5,569 bases of DNA from Bacteroidales bacterium UBA1751 (GCA_002315995.1 DCHN01000073.1:13183-18751), one strand, 5' to 3'; counted from the first letter of the stretch, positions 1 through 5,569 are shown. The notes: generated by a model not told the origin, from the sequence alone. Numbers and translations: made by a program.

Positions 1-34
1 GAAAAATGGTTTTTCATAGGTTAAGTTAGGTTAA

Positions 35-71
35 GATAAAAACCCTCGCCTTAATTGGCGGGGGTTTTATC
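35..71. terminator. Hairpin terminator, probably bidirectional
   Basis: The arms at 35-50 and 57-71 pair around a 6-nt TTAATT loop: a GC-rich core of eight pairs, then A-T pairs, with one bulged A at about 38. Read on the plus strand the core is fully paired, with one U-G wobble (46/61), and is followed by the T-rich stretch 65-78. Read on the minus strand the same position is a C-A mismatch, but a five-T run closes the 3' arm. It starts 20 nt past the stop of the minus-strand GTPase gene and so can end that transcript. The better plus-strand fold suggests it may also end a convergent gene lying left of the window. Confidence 0.75.
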
Positions 72-91
72 TTTTATATATACACATGGTG

Positions 92-1273
92 CTATTCTGC
101 CAGGCAGAAGTCAAGGGCCTCCTTAAGGGCCTGCCTGTCAAGGTGCTGGCCAATGAAGACAATCTTCTGCATACGGTCTCCATACTCAGGGTCCCAGTCG
201 CGCTGCAGAATAGGTTCAGCGGCAATTTTCTCCCGGAGTTCCTCCTCAGGCATGGTAGCATACCACTGCCCTATCTCCTTGAGTGAGACCTGGCTGCCGG
301 CCTGCTCGAACAGGTAGCACATATCCATCTGGTCCGCAAAGTAGCAGATACCCTTTGCCCTTATAATCTCCTTGGGCCACTTTCTGGCGAGGAAGCTGTC
401 GAAGATGTTTATATCAAAAGGCTTCCTGTTAAAATAGACGTATGTTCCTATGCCATACTCCTCAACCTCGCCCTCACCATGGTGGTGGTGATGATGCTCG
501 TGATGCTCCTCATGGTGGTGCTCCTCATGACCATCCTCCTCCGGAGCAGCCTCTTCAAGGGCATGAACCCAGGCAGCGGAGCCCGAGGTATAGTGATAAT
601 CGAACAAACCTGTATAGAGTATCGAATCAAGGTCAACCTCGCCCCAATCACACTCAATGATACGCGCCTTAGGTTGGAGCGTAACAATAATCTTCCTTAT
701 GGTCTCCAGCTCACTCTTTGAGACTTCGGATGCCTTGTTCAACAGAATGATGTTGCAGAACTCCACCTGCTGTATTACAAGATTCTCAATATCCTCCTCC
801 GCTATCTTTCCTCCAAGAAGATTCTTCGCACAGCCGAACTCATCCCTCATTCTCAAAGCATCAACAACGGTAACAATACAGTCAAGCGAAGCCACCCCCT
901 CTTTCATGAACTCCGGTCCCATTGAAGGAATCGAGCAAATAGTTCTTGCAATTGGTTCAGGTTCACAGATTCCACTCGCCTCAATTACAATGTAGTCGAA
1001 CTTGCCCATTGATATGATGTCCCGTATCTGCTGAACCAGATCCATTTTCAATGTGCAACAGATACAGCCGTTCTGGAGCGCCACAAGGCTCTCATCCCTC
1101 TTCCCCACAACTCCACCTCTCTCTATAAGGGAGGCATCAATGTTCACCTCACCTATATCATTTACAATTACCGCAAATTTTACCCCCTTTTTGTTTGACA
1201 GTATCTTGTTTACCAATGTTGTCTTACCGCTGCCCAGATATCCGGTAAGCAACAGAACCGGTGTAACTCTCAT
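92..1273 (-). CDS. CobW/COG0523-family G3E GTPase, putative metal chaperone
   Basis: A 393-residue protein, in the usual size range for the CobW family. Seen in the sequence: a P-loop GYLGSGKTT at residues 11-19; the family's CxCC metal site at C70-C72-C73 (NGCICCTL); an IEASG switch-II-like motif at 97-101; NKAS at 179-182 where the guanine-specificity motif NKxD is expected; a histidine-rich acidic stretch at 249-265 with 12 histidines; and a C-terminal CobW_C-like region from about 275 to 390. Known of the family: these GTPases insert or deliver metal, mostly zinc or cobalt, to client proteins in the cytosol, with the CxCC cysteines as metal ligands. The client here is unknown and no metal-uptake gene is adjacent, so zinc is only the default guess. 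The ATG at 1273 puts the P-loop at the usual distance from the N terminus. It is transcribed alone and divergently from the editing-protein gene. The serine in place of the NKxD aspartate is the main oddity. Confidence 0.93.
   Translation of the reverse strand: MRVTPVLLLTGYLGSGKTTLVNKILSNKKGVKFAVIVNDIGEVNIDASLIERGGVVGKRDESLVALQNGCICCTLKMDLVQQIRDIISMGKFDYIVIEASGICEPEPIARTICSIPSMGPEFMKEGVASLDCIVTVVDALRMRDEFGCAKNLLGGKIAEEDIENLVIQQVEFCNIILLNKASEVSKSELETIRKIIVTLQPKARIIECDWGEVDLDSILYTGLFDYHYTSGSAAWVHALEEAAPEEDGHEEHHHEEHHEHHHHHHGEGEVEEYGIGTYVYFNRKPFDINIFDSFLARKWPKEIIRAKGICYFADQMDMCYLFEQAGSQVSLKEIGQWYATMPEEELREKIAAEPILQRDWDPEYGDRMQKIVFIGQHLDRQALKEALDFCLAE
479..529 (-). repeat. Histidine-codon low-complexity tract in the GTPase gene
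   Basis: This codes for residues 249-265 of the CobW-type GTPase, a run of His with interspersed Glu including six His in a row (260-265). The DNA is a simple CAT/CAC and GAG/GAA triplet tract. Such loops between the GTPase and C-terminal domains are known in COG0523 proteins and are thought to bind or store metal. Length is likely to vary between strains. Confidence 0.8.
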
Positions 1274-1299
1274 AGCTCAAATCTTTTGAAAACAGGAAG

Positions 1300-1307
1300 C
1301 AAAAATA
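1300..1307 (-). promoter_or_regulatory. Bacteroidota-type -7 element for the GTPase gene
   Basis: Read on the minus strand this is TATTTTTG, a full match to the TAnnTTTG -7 consensus of Bacteroidota housekeeping promoters. Transcription would begin near 1293, giving a leader of about 20 nt before the ATG at 1273, with no clear Shine-Dalgarno sequence. No TTTG -33 box lies at the usual 19-21 nt spacing, so the promoter may be weak or activator-dependent. Confidence 0.55.
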
Positions 1308-1314
1308 TGAATTT

Positions 1315-1347
1315 TTTGGCGTACTTTTACCCCGCAAAACCGCCAAA
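1315..1347. repeat. Inverted repeat TTTGGCG-N19-CGCCAAA in divergent intergenic region
   Basis: Perfect 7-bp arms lie at 1315-1321 and 1341-1347. The repeat occupies roughly the -14 to -47 region of the predicted GTPase promoter and lies about 40 nt before the start of the divergent editing-protein gene. It could be an operator shared by the two genes, or a hairpin in the plus-strand leader. A weak -7-like sequence TACTTTTA (1322-1329) for the rightward gene falls inside its spacer. No regulator is identified. Confidence 0.4.
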
Positions 1348-1385
1348 GATTTCATCGGGTTGAAACAAGAGTAATAGAGACAAGA

Positions 1386-1943
1386 ATGGAAACATACAAC
1401 GACTACAACAGGGAGGAGCTCAGAAAGAGATGCCTTGATTTTCTTGACGCCCACAACATCCCCTACGAAATATACAACCACCCCCCACTCTTCACCATTG
1501 AAGAGGCCCTCTCATACTGGAAGGATATAAAGGATTGCGTTCACTGCAAGAACCTCTTCTTCCGTAACCACAAGGGCAACCGCCACTATTTGGTAAGCTT
1601 CGAGTGCCACAAGGAGCTTGACATACACTCCCTGGAGCACATGCTTCACCAAGGCAAACTCTCATTTGCATCTGAAGAGAGAATGATGCGCTGCCTCGGA
1701 GTTCATCCCGGCTCAGTGTGCGCATACGGCCTCATAAATGACATTGACCTCACGCAGGCCAACCCAAAGGAACTCTTCGAAAACGGCCACAGAGTGAAAT
1801 ACTACCTCGACGCCGATCTGCAGAAAGCGGAGAAGATAAGCTTCCACCCCTGTGAAAACTCCGCCAGCCTCGTGGTGAAGCGCGAAGATTTGATGCACTT
1901 CCTGGAAATATGGGGCGGAGAGGTTGAATGGCTCAATATATGA
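1386..1943 (+). CDS. YbaK/ProX-type prolyl-tRNA editing protein (ProXp-ala/PrdX-like)
   Basis: A 185-residue cytosolic protein, close to the usual length of stand-alone members. Seen: NHPPLFTIEEA at 31-41, matching the HP.vFTveEA start of PrdX/ProXp-ala proteins; CKNLFFRNHKG at 54-64 with the conserved Lys-Asn pair (K55, N56); HPGSVCAYGLIND at 107-119, the substrate-loop signature; and FHPCENSASLVV at 153-164, the FHP.xN.at motif. Members of this subfamily hydrolyse Ala-tRNA(Pro), correcting ProRS mischarging in trans; these motifs fit that subfamily better than the Cys-tRNA(Pro) deacylase YbaK. The exact tRNA substrate here is inferred. The ATG at 1386 has only a weak purine-rich leader, which is normal for this phylum, and leaves about 20 residues before the first conserved motif. 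The gene's end overlaps the next start (1928, or ATGA at 1940-1943), so the two are very probably one transcript with coupled translation. Confidence 0.9.
   Translation: METYNDYNREELRKRCLDFLDAHNIPYEIYNHPPLFTIEEALSYWKDIKDCVHCKNLFFRNHKGNRHYLVSFECHKELDIHSLEHMLHQGKLSFASEERMMRCLGVHPGSVCAYGLINDIDLTQANPKELFENGHRVKYYLDADLQKAEKISFHPCENSASLVVKREDLMHFLEIWGGEVEWLNI
1917..1923 (+). promoter_or_regulatory. Possible ribosome binding site GGAGAGG
   Basis: GGAGAGG ends 4 nt before the ATG at 1928 and 16 nt before the alternative ATG at 1940. It lies inside the 3' end of the editing-protein gene. Shine-Dalgarno sites are rarely decisive in Bacteroidota, so this supports the upstream start only weakly. Confidence 0.35.
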
Positions 1944-3574
1944 CATTTGCACCAGTTTCCACTTGCGATAGAGCATTAATCTACTCTTTTACCGCGCGGT
2001 ATGCCGGCAACTCCGCCGACCTGACCATGCACTCTCTCTTCTGCTGGGGCGAGACCTACCCCTCATTCTGGTGCCTTGAAGATGGCTTTCTCATTATACG
2101 CATCCACTTCCCGGAACCCGGAGGCATCTACTACTCCATACCAATGGGCAGCGGTGACTTGACTCCACAGCAACCGGATGAGAGCAGCACCTTCATTCCG
2201 CTGCCCTGCAGGGGAGATATTTGCCATCTGATTAAGAAGCTGAAGCAGGATGCACAAAGCCTTGGAGCAGAGCTGCGCTTCCTTGGTGGCAACGACCAGA
2301 CGCGTGAAGCTGTACGCAAGACATTGCCGCACTATGGCCGCTACTACCTGCGCAGCAACTCCGATTACATTTACTCAAGGAGTGACCTCCAGAGCCTCAA
2401 AGGAAGAAAGTACCAGCCAAAGCGCAACCACCTCAACCATTTTCTGGCCAACTATGACTACATAGTAGAGCCCCTGACCAAAGAGCGCACCGCCGAGTGT
2501 CTCCAGATGCTGGAAGAGTGGGAGAATGAACACATTGCAAGAATAACAGCCCTGAGTAGCCAACCAGACAAAGTGAATGACTCTGCTTCTGAGTACCTGA
2601 AAGAGTTGGAACGCGAAAAGGTGTGCATCAAGAGAGCCTTTGGAAATTGGGACCAGCTCGGACTTAGAGGCATTGTTCTATATGCAAAAGAAAAGCGTTC
2701 GGAAGAAAGAGAGGGAACTGGCAACAAACTCGCGGCCTTCTGCTACGGCTCGGCAATAAATGAGAACACCTTCTGCACGCATATAGAGAAGGCGCTGGAG
2801 AGTGTCACAGGTTCATACGCAGCAATCAACCAGCTCTTTGCCAAATCATTGCCACCACAATTCACGTTCATCAACCGCGAAGACGACTTGGGCCACACAG
2901 GGCTCAGAACAGCAAAGGAGAGCTATCACCCGAGTGGGGTGGAGCATAAATTCATTATGGCGCCAATGAGCACGCAGATGCAGCAGATTCGCTCCCTCTG
3001 GCTCGAATGCTTCCCTGAAGAGCAGAGCGAAGATGCCGAGCAGTTCCTCTTCACACGCTTCAAGCCGGAAAAGATGCTCTGCCACAATGAGAATGGAAGA
3101 GTAGTGTCAATGCTGCACATTATAGAGTTCATCAATACGGTTCACGGCAATACGGTGTCAAACACCACCGGAAGCAGCGCAAAAAGCAACACGGAAGGCA
3201 CTACGAAAAGCAGCATGGAAGCCGCCACGAAAAGCAGCGCAGAAAACAGTTACAAATATGCCTACATCTACGCTGTAGCCACCTCAAAAGAGTATAGAAA
3301 AAAGGGCATTGCAGGCGCTCTCATTGAGCAGGCAATAGATAAGTGCCGCAAGGAGGGATTCAACTTCGTATGCCTCATACCATCTGACAACCACCTGAGA
3401 GAGTGGTACAAGAAATACGGCTTCACCGTTTCTCGCCCTGTTTCATTCCATACTTCAGATGAGTATGATTTTGGAACAGGAGACGATTCGCGAAATGAAG
3501 CCGCTATTCTTCCCCTTTCAGGTGAATCACCTGAAGAAGAAACTACTCTTTATTTGTCTGATCCTCTGCCTTAG
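1928..3574 (+). CDS. DUF2156 (phosphatidylglycerol lysyltransferase-like) + GNAT acetyltransferase fusion protein
   Basis: A 548-residue protein with two parts. Residues about 5-345 resemble DUF2156 (LPG_synthase_C, itself a GNAT-like fold): note KGRKYQPKRNHLNHF at 158-172 and NREDDLGHTGLRTAKESYHP at 316-335, the family's hallmark blocks. Residues about 349-510 form a GNAT domain: MQQIRSLWLECFPE at 351-364, the acetyl-CoA loop RKKGIA at 457-462, and HLREWYKKYGF at 489-499. A Ser/Thr/Lys-rich repeat insertion (about 403-441) sits in the loop between the presumed beta-3 and beta-4 strands. MprF-type relatives transfer amino acids from aminoacyl-tRNA to lipid; the substrate here is unknown. No signal peptide or membrane segment is seen, so it is probably cytosolic. 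Two starts are possible: 1928 (after GGAGAGG) or 1940 (ATGA overlap with the upstream stop), the latter giving an MTFAPV N terminus like that of family members as I remember them. Bacteroidales often encode the two parts as separate genes (from memory), so this is probably a fusion. Its last 32 bp overlap the convergent OmpA-family gene. Confidence 0.88.
   Translation: MAQYMTFAPVSTCDRALIYSFTARYAGNSADLTMHSLFCWGETYPSFWCLEDGFLIIRIHFPEPGGIYYSIPMGSGDLTPQQPDESSTFIPLPCRGDICHLIKKLKQDAQSLGAELRFLGGNDQTREAVRKTLPHYGRYYLRSNSDYIYSRSDLQSLKGRKYQPKRNHLNHFLANYDYIVEPLTKERTAECLQMLEEWENEHIARITALSSQPDKVNDSASEYLKELEREKVCIKRAFGNWDQLGLRGIVLYAKEKRSEEREGTGNKLAAFCYGSAINENTFCTHIEKALESVTGSYAAINQLFAKSLPPQFTFINREDDLGHTGLRTAKESYHPSGVEHKFIMAPMSTQMQQIRSLWLECFPEEQSEDAEQFLFTRFKPEKMLCHNENGRVVSMLHIIEFINTVHGNTVSNTTGSSAKSNTEGTTKSSMEAATKSSAENSYKYAYIYAVATSKEYRKKGIAGALIEQAIDKCRKEGFNFVCLIPSDNHLREWYKKYGFTVSRPVSFHTSDEYDFGTGDDSRNEAAILPLSGESPEEETTLYLSDPLP
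3134..3163 (+). repeat. Two 15-bp direct repeats, AATACGGT-led
   Basis: The units at 3134-3148 and 3149-3163 both begin AATACGGT and encode NTVHG and NTVSN. They diverge in the second half. They lie directly before the 12-bp repeat tract and appear to belong to the same insertion in the GNAT domain. Confidence 0.55.
3167..3250 (+). repeat. Tandem 12-bp (24-bp higher-order) coding repeats
   Basis: Seven in-frame 12-bp units code for TGSS, AKSN, TEGT, TKSS, MEAA, TKSS and AENS (residues 414-441). The units at 3203-3214 and 3227-3238 are identical (ACGAAAAGCAGC), giving a 24-bp spacing. The period is a multiple of three, so copy-number change keeps the frame. The tract forms a disordered, polar loop within the GNAT domain. 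Confidence 0.75.
3517..3535. terminator. Perfect 19-bp palindrome, possible terminator for the OmpA-family gene
   Basis: The 8-bp arms TTCAGGTG and CACCTGAA flank a 3-nt AAT loop with no mismatch. It begins 8 nt beyond the stop of the minus-strand OmpA-family gene, where a 3' hairpin would be expected. It lies inside the last codons (LSGESPEE) of the convergent fusion gene. Neither strand has a good U-tract right after the stem, so it is at best a non-canonical terminator or a 3'-end stabilising stem. It is the only clear hairpin I see between the two convergent genes. Confidence 0.4.
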
Positions 3575-4886
3575 GCTGACTCTCTCCGTCGAATACCTTG
3601 ATTACAACGCAACGGCTGAGTATATTGTCCTGGTAGAACATCAAGTCAACACCGCCCTTGTAATCCTTGACAAGCTGGTCAGGATTAACACCAAACCTCT
3701 TGGTAAGCACCTTGAATACCTCATTAACACGATTCTTTGAGAGCATAAGGTTGTGCTTAGGAGTTGCTGTTTGAACATCGGCATAACCGCATATTGAGAA
3801 CTTGGTGTTAGGAGCCTCTCTAATTGCCTCAGCCACATGCTCAAGGTTAACGAGCTCCCTGTTGGTAATGTTCCACTTGTCAATCTTGAACTGAACGTGG
3901 TACCAGAGCTTTGAAGGATCCTTAATAACCTCCTTCTCAGCAATCTTCTGTTCCCTGAGCTGCTGATTCTCCTCCTGGCTCTTTGCCAAAGCTGCCTGGA
4001 GAACAACTATATTCTTCTGAGCCTCAGCATAACCTGTGTAGGTCTTGGTAGTCTCTCCTGAGTACTCCCACTTGTCGCGCTTGTTCTTGCTGCCGAAGTG
4101 ATAAACACCACCAACTGTTATACCGCAGGTAACATCAAACGGTGTATTGTTCCTGATGTATGAGGTTGACTCCGGTTCTGTAGACCTTGACTCTCCGTCG
4201 AACGCATCTGAAACAATGCTGCCTCGCACGTTAAGCATAAGATCGAATTTGTTGCTGAGTCTGAATATGTTGAAGAAACCCATATTGAATGTTGCACCAA
4301 CACGTGTCTGAACAGGGTCATTACCCAGAATCACACCACCACCGGCATAGAGTGAAAGATTATATGTTCTGTTAGGATTGAACCCTCCAAAAATGTTGTC
4401 CAAATCGAAGAGGGCAATGGCATATGGGTTGAAGGTGTGTCCCTCCTGCCAGTAAAGATCCTTTCCTTTATAGGTGCAGTGGTAATCATCAGTCTGGAAT
4501 GCAGCTTTTATATCCTGACCCTGATAGAGTCCCTTGAACGGGCTGTATGTGAATCCAATACCAACACCAAAAGATGGAGAAACCCACTTATTCAAGTACA
4601 AATCCACAGCAGGAAATACAATGCGTTTGGTAAAGTTTGTTTTCCAGTCATTGTCTCCAATGTAGAGCTGAGGACCTATTGTTGCCGTTATTGTCCAGTT
4701 CTTCCATGAACCGCTGGCAAGAACGTCTCCGTTGTTATATTTGGTGGTGGCAATATAGTGTCCAACCTCGTCATCACCCTCCTTTACCTCTGTCCACTCC
4801 TTTGTATTTGTTGTTTTGACCTCCTGAGCCATAATGTCCGAAAAGAGCGGGCAAACAAGTAATAAAAGAACCAATAGTTTTTTCAT
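3543..4886 (-). CDS. OmpA-family outer-membrane protein (beta-barrel plus peptidoglycan-binding domain)
   Basis: A 447-residue protein. Residues 1-20 are a signal peptide (MKKLLVLLLL, then IMA before Q21); Cys12 is not in a lipobox, so signal peptidase I cleavage is expected. About 60-265 is rich in alternating aromatic and Gly segments (ITATIGPQLYIG, FGVGIGFTYSPF, LSLYAGGGVILG, VTCGITVGGVYHFG), consistent with an outer-membrane barrel. About 285-322 is Gln/Glu/Lys-rich and probably a coiled-coil linker. About 329-432 is an OmpA C-terminal domain: ICGYAD at 365-370 and LSKNRV at 382-387, containing the Asp (D370) and Arg (R386) that in this family hold diaminopimelate of peptidoglycan. The protein likely anchors the outer membrane to the cell wall; an additional transport role is unproven. 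The ATG at 4886 is the only start that keeps the signal peptide. It follows purD by 57 nt with its own promoter. Its 3' end overlaps the convergent fusion gene by 32 bp. Confidence 0.92.
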   Translation of the reverse strand: MKKLLVLLLLVCPLFSDIMAQEVKTTNTKEWTEVKEGDDEVGHYIATTKYNNGDVLASGSWKNWTITATIGPQLYIGDNDWKTNFTKRIVFPAVDLYLNKWVSPSFGVGIGFTYSPFKGLYQGQDIKAAFQTDDYHCTYKGKDLYWQEGHTFNPYAIALFDLDNIFGGFNPNRTYNLSLYAGGGVILGNDPVQTRVGATFNMGFFNIFRLSNKFDLMLNVRGSIVSDAFDGESRSTEPESTSYIRNNTPFDVTCGITVGGVYHFGSKNKRDKWEYSGETTKTYTGYAEAQKNIVVLQAALAKSQEENQQLREQKIAEKEVIKDPSKLWYHVQFKIDKWNITNRELVNLEHVAEAIREAPNTKFSICGYADVQTATPKHNLMLSKNRVNEVFKVLTKRFGVNPDQLVKDYKGGVDLMFYQDNILSRCVVIKVFDGESQPKAEDQTNKE

Positions 4887-4925
4887 AGCCTTCTCTATGC
4901 TAATAAGTTTATATGTAAATAATTA

Positions 4926-4956
4926 CAAAAGTAAACAATTTTTTTATTTCTCCAAC
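4926..4956 (-). promoter_or_regulatory. Bacteroidota-type promoter of the OmpA-family gene
   Basis: On the minus strand the -7 element TACTTTTG (4926-4933) matches TAnnTTTG fully. A -33 element GTTG (4953-4956), three of four bases of TTTG, lies 19 nt upstream, the standard spacing. Transcription would begin near 4919, leaving a leader of roughly 33 nt. The -33 element lies within the last codons of purD and the -7 just past its TAA, so the OmpA-family gene can be expressed independently of purD. Confidence 0.65.
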
Positions 4957-5569
4957 GCCCAGTGGGCAATGTCGCTTCTGTAGAAGAGGTTTTCGCATTT
5001 CACCTTTTTTATACCGCAATAGGCTTTCTCCCTTGCCTCCTCTATGGTTGGAGCTGATGCCACCACCATAAGGACGCGGCCGCCTGAAGTGATGAGAGTT
5101 TCGCCTTTGCGGGCAGTTCCCATATGAAGAACCTTTACCCCATCCTCCTCAAATGTAGGGAGAGCGGATATTTCTACCCCCTTTGAATAGCTCCCCGGAT
5201 ACCCCTTCGAAGCCATTACAACCCCAAGAGTGACCTCGTTCCTCCACTTGAGCTGAGGTTTTGCCGCTCCCTCGCCTGCAACTTCACCAGTAGAGGCAAC
5301 GTAGTTGAAAATCTCGTATATGTCGCTCTCAAGAAGCGGAAGGACAACCTCGGTTTCAGGGTCGCCGAAACGCGCATTGAACTCAATTACCTTTATACCT
5401 TGCGGAGTCTTCATCAACCCTCCATAAAGCACTCCCGATAGTGGCATCCCCTCGCTGCACATTGCCACTGCAGCCCTGCAGAGAATGTTGGTGTATGCAA
5501 AATCGCTATCACCTGTGGAGATGAAAGGAAGGCCGGTATATGCCCCCATTCCGCCGGTATTCGGACCCT
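4944..5569 (-). CDS. purD: Phosphoribosylamine-glycine ligase (GAR synthetase), C-terminal part
   Basis: The reading frame enters from the right edge; 208 complete codons of the C-terminal half are present, against about 420-430 residues for the whole enzyme. It joins glycine to phosphoribosylamine with ATP, the second step of de novo purine synthesis, in the cytosol. Seen: GPNTGGMGAY spanning 5538-5567, the PurD ATP-grasp signature; EFNARFGDPET at 5352-5384, with the Glu and Asn that bind magnesium in this family; GYPGSYSKG, HMGTARKG and SGGRVLMVVASAPTIEEAREKAY of the C-terminal domain; and an ending FYRSDIAHWAL. The frame has no in-frame stop up to the edge, so the Met at 5549 is internal, not the start. 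The TAA at 4944-4946 overlaps the promoter region of the downstream OmpA-family gene. No other pur gene is visible. The wording of several blocks (FNARFGDPETEVVLP) resembles the version common in Firmicutes; this is an impression only. Confidence 0.95.
   Translation of the reverse strand, partial: GPNTGGMGAYTGLPFISTGDSDFAYTNILCRAAVAMCSEGMPLSGVLYGGLMKTPQGIKVIEFNARFGDPETEVVLPLLESDIYEIFNYVASTGEVAGEGAAKPQLKWRNEVTLGVVMASKGYPGSYSKGVEISALPTFEEDGVKVLHMGTARKGETLITSGGRVLMVVASAPTIEEAREKAYCGIKKVKCENLFYRSDIAHWALEK

Noticed and set aside
1..34. Possible tail of a plus-strand gene entering from the left edge
   Set aside because: All three frames meet a stop within 34 nt, so nothing here can show that any is coding, although the terminator at 35-71 would suit such a gene.
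19..35. Direct repeat GGTTAAG at 10-bp spacing next to the left terminator
   Set aside because: Two 7-bp copies are too little to support a functional array, and no associated gene is visible at the window edge.
442..721. Plus-strand open frames opposite the histidine-rich part of the GTPase gene
   Set aside because: They are the complement of a low-complexity His/Glu codon tract; their products are repetitive with no recognisable domain, and the minus-strand frame is clearly the real gene.
657..1289. Plus-strand open frames of 78-112 codons antisense to the GTPase gene
   Set aside because: They lie wholly or mostly opposite conserved GTPase motifs and show no family signature, so they are shadows of the real gene.
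1277..1289. Short palindrome TCAAA-TCT-TTTGA just upstream of the GTPase start codon
   Set aside because: The 5-bp AT-rich arms are easily produced by chance in such sequence and lie in the leader, not at a clear operator position.
3459..3740. Plus-strand 93-codon frame spanning the convergent junction
   Set aside because: It overlaps the real ends of both the fusion gene and the OmpA-family gene in other frames and encodes no recognisable domain.
3641..4006. Minus-strand 121-codon frame inside the OmpA-family gene
   Set aside because: It is Arg/Ser/Leu-rich out-of-frame translation of the linker and the OmpA domain, whose proper frame carries the family motifs.

Overview
The window looks like an ordinary chromosomal stretch from a member of the Bacteroidota, most likely Bacteroidales. 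The grounds are two promoter elements matching the phylum's TAnnTTTG -7 consensus, near-absence of Shine-Dalgarno leaders, an OmpA-type outer-membrane protein with a long N-terminal barrel region, and a DUF2156/GNAT protein pair typical of that group. The genus cannot be fixed from sequence alone. I see no mobile element, CRISPR array, rRNA or tRNA gene.

Layout, left to right. Positions 1-91 hold a bidirectional-looking hairpin terminator. On the minus strand, 92-1273 encodes a CobW/COG0523-type G3E GTPase (putative metallochaperone, CxCC motif and a histidine-rich loop). A 112-bp divergent intergenic region follows, with a -7 element for the GTPase and an inverted repeat. On the plus strand, 1386-1943 encodes a ProXp-ala/PrdX-like prolyl-tRNA editing protein. 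Its last codons overlap the start of a 548-residue plus-strand gene (1928-3574), an apparent fusion of a DUF2156 (phosphatidylglycerol lysyltransferase-like) domain with a GNAT acetyltransferase domain that carries a repeat-built insertion. That gene runs tail-to-tail into a minus-strand OmpA-family gene (3543-4886), and the two coding regions overlap by 32 bp. A perfect 19-bp palindrome just beyond the OmpA stop lies inside the fusion gene. Upstream of the OmpA gene, with its promoter overlapping the preceding stop codon, is the C-terminal half of purD (4944 to the right edge), also on the minus strand.

The window therefore has two minus-strand blocks, the GTPase alone and purD followed by ompA, flanking one plus-strand two-gene unit. 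The most suggestive association is inside that unit. A trans-editing factor that removes the wrong amino acid from tRNA-Pro is translationally coupled to a protein whose DUF2156 relatives transfer amino acids from aminoacyl-tRNA. A shared role in aminoacyl-tRNA use is an inference, not shown. I found no strong evidence for a wholly new system; the more unusual points are the fusion, its repeat insertion, the convergent overlap with its palindrome, and a non-canonical guanine-specificity motif in the GTPase.
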